Positions 59,920 to 64,000 of a stretch of 64,000 nt of DNA are shown here, piece after piece. The stretch is taken from the NCBI RefSeq assembly GCF_028748105.1, contig NZ_CP118168.1, positions 1,116,001 to 1,180,000 of the forward strand. Reading direction: 5' to 3'. The stretch's first letter is position 1. The number at the start of each line of letters is the position of its first letter. Under the pieces are notes generated by a model, which ran no database searches, was not told the DNA's origin, and was given only the letters and a program-made list of their open reading frames with translations. Source of the stretch: Entomospira nematocerorum (GTDB taxonomy: Bacteria > Spirochaetota > Spirochaetia > WRBN01). A program made the translations under genes and the position numbers.

Positions 59920-60477
59920 TTATGCTTTTTGAAAATATTGAGGCCATTTTTCTATGGCAAAGAGGAGTGGGTCTGCACCAAACATACCAACGGCACACAT
60001 ACTTGCATTTTTCATGGTATATCCAACATCAGAGAGTTGCTGACTTGTCTCTTGGATTGATGTATCTTCTGTGCGCTCTGGATTGATGTATCTTAGTAGA
60101 AGATCGGCAATAAGTGGACCGCCAATACGGCATGGAGAACATTTTCCGCAAATATTTAGTTCCGTTACTTGCATATTCATATGCAATAAGGTAGCTAAAT
60201 CGTGTATGTATGCATCTTGATGATTCGCTAATTCAAGGGGACTCCCTTCAAAAAGAGATGCAACAATTGCCGTAGTATGATCAATACTAAGATTATGATA
60301 TACAAGATTTTTGGGATAAATTTGTACCATGATATTATCATTATCTGGTAGTTGTGCTCGCATTACACAGGCTTTACCCTTAGCGGCTTGATCGATTTCA
60401 CGCTTCAATTTTTTAAAAAAATCATCGGCATTCTTGTGGCTTGAAACTGTGATTAAATAAAAGATATCTTCACTCAT
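59920..60477 (-). CDS. Miniature HydB/NuoF-like iron-sulfur protein
   Basis: The 185-residue protein looks like a HydB or NuoF subunit without its middle. The C-terminal half has the [4Fe-4S] domain: Cys110, Cys113, Cys116 in CGKCSPCRIGG and Cys161 in MKNASMCAVG. The N-terminal part (residues 15-78) has the shape of the thioredoxin-like region, but none of its cluster cysteines. The FMN and NADH-binding Rossmann-like domain is missing. It stands just before hydA and was probably made as its partner. It may connect HydA to an electron donor other than NADH, or have only a structural role. Confidence 0.8.
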   Translation of the reverse strand: MSEDIFYLITVSSHKNADDFFKKLKREIDQAAKGKACVMRAQLPDNDNIMVQIYPKNLVYHNLSIDHTTAIVASLFEGSPLELANHQDAYIHDLATLLHMNMQVTELNICGKCSPCRIGGPLIADLLLRYINPERTEDTSIQETSQQLSDVGYTMKNASMCAVGMFGADPLLFAIEKWPQYFQKA

Positions 60478-60512
60478 TCATAATTCCTCATGTTAATTTT
60501 GGATATATATAA

Positions 60513-60526
60513 TTACAGTAATGTAA
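60513..60526. promoter_or_regulatory. Candidate operator before the hydrogenase operon
   Basis: TTACAGTAATGTAA has 5-bp arms TTACA/TGTAA around four bases, about 40 bp upstream of the first gene of the hydrogenase operon, next to a TATATATA stretch that could be the -10. It is reminiscent of sites of Crp/Fnr-type dimers, but the match is short. Confidence 0.35.
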
Positions 60527-60584
60527 GAGGGCTATCTTTAGTTTAACGTAAATTACTTATTTATGCAAGATTGAACGATCACTT

Positions 60585-61871
60585 CTACATAGTTTGAAGG
60601 ATTGGAATCATCTTCAATAGGACTCCAGCCACAATAGCGGAACCTAATACACCAGCAACATTAGGACCCATAGCATGCATAAGTAAATAGTTAGATTCAT
60701 TTTCTTCAAGACCCACTTTGTTTACAACTCTTGCTGCCATGGGCACAGCGGAAACACCAGCTGCTCCAATCAATGGATTGATAGGTGTCTTACTGAATTT
60801 AGCCATAATTTTACCAAAAATGATACCACTAGCAGTTCCTATGATAAAGGCAATAAGTCCTAAAAGAAGAATGCCTAAAGTTTGTGGTGTCAAAAATTGA
60901 TTAGCAGCCATTTTTGAGCCGACAGCTAGCCCCAACATAATGGTTATTGTATTCATTAGAGAATTTTGTAGTGTATCACTAAGTCTTTGTGTGACACCAC
61001 TAACAGCGAGAAGATTTCCAAACATGAGAGAGCCAATGAGAGGTGTAGCATCAGGGAGAAGAAGGATTGTCAAGAGAAGTACAATAATAGGGAAAAGAAT
61101 TTTCTCTCTTTGTGACACCTCTCTTTGTTGCTCCATCACGATAGCTCTCTCTTTCTTTGTTGTGAGGAGTTTCATAATGGGTGGTTGAATAACGGGAACT
61201 AATGCCATATAGCTATATGCAGCTACAGCTATTGGACCAAGAAGGTTCGGACTTAATTGAGATGCAACATAAATACTAGTAGGTCCATCGGCTCCTCCAA
61301 TAATTCCAATGGCAGCAGCATCGGCAAGCGAGTAGTGTAATCCTGGAATAATATTTAACGTTAATGCAAGAAAAAGAGCTCCGAAGATGCCTAATTGAGC
61401 GGCAGCACCTAGTAGTAGGGTTTTTGGATTGGAGATAAGAGGACCAAAATCAGTCATCGATCCTACCCCCATAAATATAATTAATGGAAATAATCCACGT
61501 TCAATACCAAATTCATAAAATTGACCAATAAAACCTCCATAACTAAAAAAGTTATGGAGTGGTTGACCAAGTGCCTCTGGAGTACCTATAAGTACTTGAT
61601 TCGTGATACTCGCGCGTAGTACCGAGGTAGAGGCTATAGCTGTGTCACTAGGTATAGGAATATTTGTGAGGATTGCTCCAAATCCAATGGGAAGCATCAG
61701 AAGTGGTTCAAACTTCTTTTTAATTGCGAGATAGAGTAGGAGCAATCCTACCGCTATCATAATAAGATTTCCTAGTCCAGAGTGAGCGAGAGTACTGGAA
61801 GATTGAAAAAATTGATAAAAACCTGTACTCACATATAGTTGGTACATAATTTCTTTTAGTATTGTCATCAT
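60585..61871 (-). CDS. oadB: Oxaloacetate decarboxylase sodium pump, beta subunit
   Basis: Membrane subunit of 428 residues that decarboxylates the carboxybiotin and exports Na+. The family's conserved Asp is in GIIGGADGPTSIYVASQL, along with FMGVGSMTDFGPLISNP and the C-terminal NYLLMHAMGPNVAGVLGSAI. It has about 10 helices. It starts in ATGA overlap with oadA. Related beta subunits serve methylmalonyl-CoA and glutaconyl-CoA decarboxylases; the alpha subunit suggests oxaloacetate. Confidence 0.93.
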   Translation of the reverse strand: MMTILKEIMYQLYVSTGFYQFFQSSSTLAHSGLGNLIMIAVGLLLLYLAIKKKFEPLLMLPIGFGAILTNIPIPSDTAIASTSVLRASITNQVLIGTPEALGQPLHNFFSYGGFIGQFYEFGIERGLFPLIIFMGVGSMTDFGPLISNPKTLLLGAAAQLGIFGALFLALTLNIIPGLHYSLADAAAIGIIGGADGPTSIYVASQLSPNLLGPIAVAAYSYMALVPVIQPPIMKLLTTKKERAIVMEQQREVSQREKILFPIIVLLLTILLLPDATPLIGSLMFGNLLAVSGVTQRLSDTLQNSLMNTITIMLGLAVGSKMAANQFLTPQTLGILLLGLIAFIIGTASGIIFGKIMAKFSKTPINPLIGAAGVSAVPMAARVVNKVGLEENESNYLLMHAMGPNVAGVLGSAIVAGVLLKMIPILQTM

Positions 61872-63685
61872 GATGATACATTTTCCTCTATCACAAAAAG
61901 GAGATCGCCTACGCTTACTTGTTCAGCTTGGGAAACATTCATTTGACAAATAGTACCATCCTTAGGTGCTTTGATGGGACTCTCCATCTTCATGGCCTCC
62001 ATGATGAGAATGACTTCACCAGCACGAACTTTACGACCAATAGGCTCTATAATTTTGAGAATCATCCCAGGTAAGGGGGCTCGTATCTCCACCTTCGAAT
62101 GTGAATGATCGGAGCTGATGGTTGATGAAGAACTGGGATTGTCTTTTATATGAAAATTATAACTTGTTCCATTAATTTCTGCTTTTTGACCTGATATGGT
62201 TATCTGAAATAACTCGTTATCTAATTCTATTATCATCGTGTTAGATTCTATATCATTATGCATATCCTGAGAGGTATTCTGTTGTTTATAGCGCACATTC
62301 ACTTGTGCTTTCCCTTGAAGAAATAGAAGTCCTTTGGCACCACATGTAGCAAGAATGAAGATATTTTCATCAGTTATAGCAATATTTTCTTCCTGTAACT
62401 GCTTAATATAGGATATTTTAGTTAAAGCAGGATTGCTATCATTAAGATGGAGTACACTTTGTGTTGTTGGTTCAGATTGTAGTTGTTCGGCAGCTAAGAC
62501 AACAATAGCAGGATCTGCTGGTACGGGAGTTTTACCAAAATAGCCAAGTACCATTTTCCCGTATCCTTCAGAAATTTTACTCCAAGGCTTATACATGACA
62601 TTGTTAAAAGCTTGTTGAAAGTAGAATTGCGATACTGGTGTTACGGATGTTCCAAAACCTCCTTTAGCGATAGTTTCAGACATAGCACTTACAATATCAT
62701 TGTATTTATGTAGTAAATGATTATCCCGTAGCATTTGTGTATTAGCGGTAAGTGCGCCACCAGGTAAGGGACTAAATGGAATCATTAGATTAATTTCTTT
62801 TGCTTCTGGTGGGAAAAAGTATTTCTCCATGGTTTCAGCAAAGTGTTGTTCTACTTGTAAAATTTTCATAGGATCAATGTCTAGCGTATAGCTACTGTGT
62901 CTTAGCGCATGATACATACTAAGAAGGTCACTTTGACATGTGCCCCCAGATACTGGTGCGAGAGATAGATCAACTTGATTGGCACCTGCCTCAATCGCTG
63001 CTATGTATTGGGCTATACATGTTCCAACCGTATCATGAGAATGAAAAGAGATAGTTGTAGTTGGTCCTAGCATGCGGCGACTACGTTTGATTGTTTCGTA
63101 TATAACACTAGGCGTAGATGTTCCTGCTGCATCCTTGAAACATATACTGTCGTAGGGGATACCACTGTTAATCATGCTTTTTAGGATATTTTCATAGAAA
63201 TCTGGATTGTGTACATGTCTATTGGATGATCCTATAGGAGGCGACATCATGGTGATGCATAATTCATGTTTGAGCCCTGCATTATGAATAGATTGTGCTG
63301 GATAGAAAAGATTATCAAGATCATTGAGTGCATCAAAATTACGTATTGTGGTCATACCATGTTTTTTAAAGAGATGTGCGTGTAGATCGATGATATCACG
63401 TCCTTGACTTTCTAAAGCTACAACACTGATACCACGAGAGAGTGTTTGTAAGTTAGCGGATGAACCAACGGTACTTCTTATCTTATCCATAATATCAAAT
63501 GGATTTTCATTTGTATAGAATATAGGGCTTTGGAATAAAGCTCCACCGCCAACTTCTAGATGGTGAATACCCGCATCGTATGCGAGCTGGATAATAGGAA
63601 GGAGGTCTTGACTTGGAATTCGAGCACCATAAGCGGACTGAATTCCATCGCGAAAAGCTGTACACATAAATGATATTTTTTTCAT
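61868..63685 (-). CDS. oadA: Oxaloacetate decarboxylase alpha subunit with biotinyl domain
   Basis: The 605-residue protein transfers CO2 from oxaloacetate to its biotin. The N-terminal TIM barrel has TAFRDGIQS (metal Asp), the carbamylated Lys in ICFKDAAGTS and His-x-His in SFHSHDTVG, where Asp takes the usual Ser/Ala place. The conserved carboxyltransferase domain follows, then a proline/serine-rich linker and the biotin site EAMKMES with Lys566. It overlaps both neighbours by ATGA. The low similarity of the opening (MCTAFRDG rather than DTVLRDAHQ) shows it is a divergent branch. Confidence 0.93.
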   Translation of the reverse strand: MKKISFMCTAFRDGIQSAYGARIPSQDLLPIIQLAYDAGIHHLEVGGGALFQSPIFYTNENPFDIMDKIRSTVGSSANLQTLSRGISVVALESQGRDIIDLHAHLFKKHGMTTIRNFDALNDLDNLFYPAQSIHNAGLKHELCITMMSPPIGSSNRHVHNPDFYENILKSMINSGIPYDSICFKDAAGTSTPSVIYETIKRSRRMLGPTTTISFHSHDTVGTCIAQYIAAIEAGANQVDLSLAPVSGGTCQSDLLSMYHALRHSSYTLDIDPMKILQVEQHFAETMEKYFFPPEAKEINLMIPFSPLPGGALTANTQMLRDNHLLHKYNDIVSAMSETIAKGGFGTSVTPVSQFYFQQAFNNVMYKPWSKISEGYGKMVLGYFGKTPVPADPAIVVLAAEQLQSEPTTQSVLHLNDSNPALTKISYIKQLQEENIAITDENIFILATCGAKGLLFLQGKAQVNVRYKQQNTSQDMHNDIESNTMIIELDNELFQITISGQKAEINGTSYNFHIKDNPSSSSTISSDHSHSKVEIRAPLPGMILKIIEPIGRKVRAGEVILIMEAMKMESPIKAPKDGTICQMNVSQAEQVSVGDLLFVIEENVSS

Positions 63686-63930
63686 GATTTAGATGAGCCC
63701 TTATTTTTGTAATGCATGGCAACTGCAATGGCTATCGCATGTTTTCTTTGTGTGTTATCAGAATTTTCAGATGTTTTTGTTTGATTAATCAAGAAAATTG
63801 GTGTTTCCAGTAACTTACTAACTATGGTAATCATCATGATTAAGAGGAGTAAAAAGAGAAATACAACACTAAATCCAATCATTGTCATTAATGCTCCATA
63901 GGATAGAAGGCTCAGATACTCTATATTCAT
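63682..63930 (-). CDS. oadG: Oxaloacetate decarboxylase gamma subunit
   Basis: The small membrane protein of 82 residues has one N-terminal helix (TMIGFSVVFLFLLLLIMMIT) and a polar tail, as in OadG, which assembles the complex and binds zinc. It begins the oadG-oadA-oadB operon, and an AAGGA lies before the ATG. The tail ends with histidine-poor AMHYKNKG, so the zinc-binding part is reduced. Identification depends partly on the operon. Confidence 0.85.
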   Translation of the reverse strand: MNIEYLSLLSYGALMTMIGFSVVFLFLLLLIMMITIVSKLLETPIFLINQTKTSENSDNTQRKHAIAIAVAMHYKNKGSSKS

Positions 63931-63957
63931 AATGCATCCTTTGTCATAGAAAAAAAT

Positions 63958-63988
63958 AAAAGTCCATACCGTAAAGACATGGACTTTT
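63958..63988 (-). terminator. Hairpin with T-run upstream of oadG
   Basis: AAAAGTCCAT and ATGGACTTTT form a perfect 10-bp stem with an 11-base loop. On the minus strand it is followed by ATTTTTTTC, a proper terminator. It ends either the next gene outside the window or, since only 27 bp separate it from oadG, acts as an attenuator in the operon's leader. Confidence 0.8.
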
Positions 63989-64000
63989 ATTGAGAGATGG

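Noticed and set aside
1..64000. CRISPR arrays, insertion sequences, prophage
   Set aside because: No regularly spaced short repeats, transposase genes or phage structural genes were seen; the only long repeats are the hsdS blocks and twin tRNA-Leu genes.

Overview
The window is a dense, AT-rich bacterial chromosome segment with 62 protein genes and 4 tRNA genes. Neighbouring genes often overlap by 4-20 bp, GTG and TTG starts are common, and sigma70-type promoters close to TTGACA-17-TATAAT are easy to see. The gene set points to a small-genome, fermentative, probably anaerobic or microaerophilic and host-associated bacterium: an oxaloacetate decarboxylase sodium pump, an [FeFe] hydrogenase, phosphate acetyltransferase, two alanine/glycine:sodium symporters, a class Ib ribonucleotide reductase, and no respiratory genes. 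A DnaE-type polymerase, lipobox proteins and the xerC-hslV-hslU cluster without codY fit a spirochaete better than a Firmicute. That placement is my inference; no rRNA gene is present to settle it.

Layout. 1-3.7 kb: phosphate uptake operon pstS(partial)-pstC-pstA-pstB-phoU, followed by a flavodoxin-fold oxidoreductase and radA. 5.6-8.6 kb (minus strand): ruvA, a Na+/Ca2+ exchanger, an unknown gene and a sirtuin. 8.7-12.6 kb: a MurP-like PTS permease with a lipoprotein, a GNAT acetyltransferase and a purine permease. 12.9-16.9 kb: nrdE, nrdF and a YgjP-like metallopeptidase. 17-19.8 kb (minus): a thiosulfate-uptake type operon (a YeeE transporter in two pieces, TusA, and a thioredoxin reductase carrying a thioredoxin fold without its CxxC). 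21.1-28.2 kb (minus): a type I restriction-modification operon with two hsdS genes, next to two tRNA-Ser genes. 28.6-36.6 kb: engB, an unknown gene, two small zinc-ribbon membrane proteins, two AGCS symporters, a nicotinamidase-like hydrolase, tcdA and a polyprenyl synthase. 36.6-40.6 kb (minus): comEC-rsmA-ddl-prsW-like. 40.6-43.5 kb: xerC-hslV-hslU. 43.6-50 kb: dnaE, a YeiH exporter, a secreted NTF2-like protein and a carbonic anhydrase. 50.3-57.1 kb: twin tRNA-Leu genes, tig-clpP-clpX, a divergent lon and mutY. 57.1-64 kb (minus): oadG-oadA-oadB and hydB-like-hydA-pta.

How parts work together. OadGAB would turn oxaloacetate decarboxylation into a sodium gradient, usable by the two AGCS symporters and the CaCA exchanger. 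HydA can dispose of reducing equivalents as H2 while Pta leads acetyl-CoA to acetate and ATP. The tig-clpPX-lon and hslVU clusters hold much of the cell's ATP-dependent proteolysis. The most unusual material is the split thiosulfate-transport operon with its degenerate reductase-thioredoxin fusion, the miniature NuoF/HydB-like protein paired with the hydrogenase, the two-hsdS restriction system with shared repeats, the divergent Lon, and the secreted tandem NTF2-fold protein. I saw no CRISPR array, insertion sequence, prophage, rRNA gene or replication origin.
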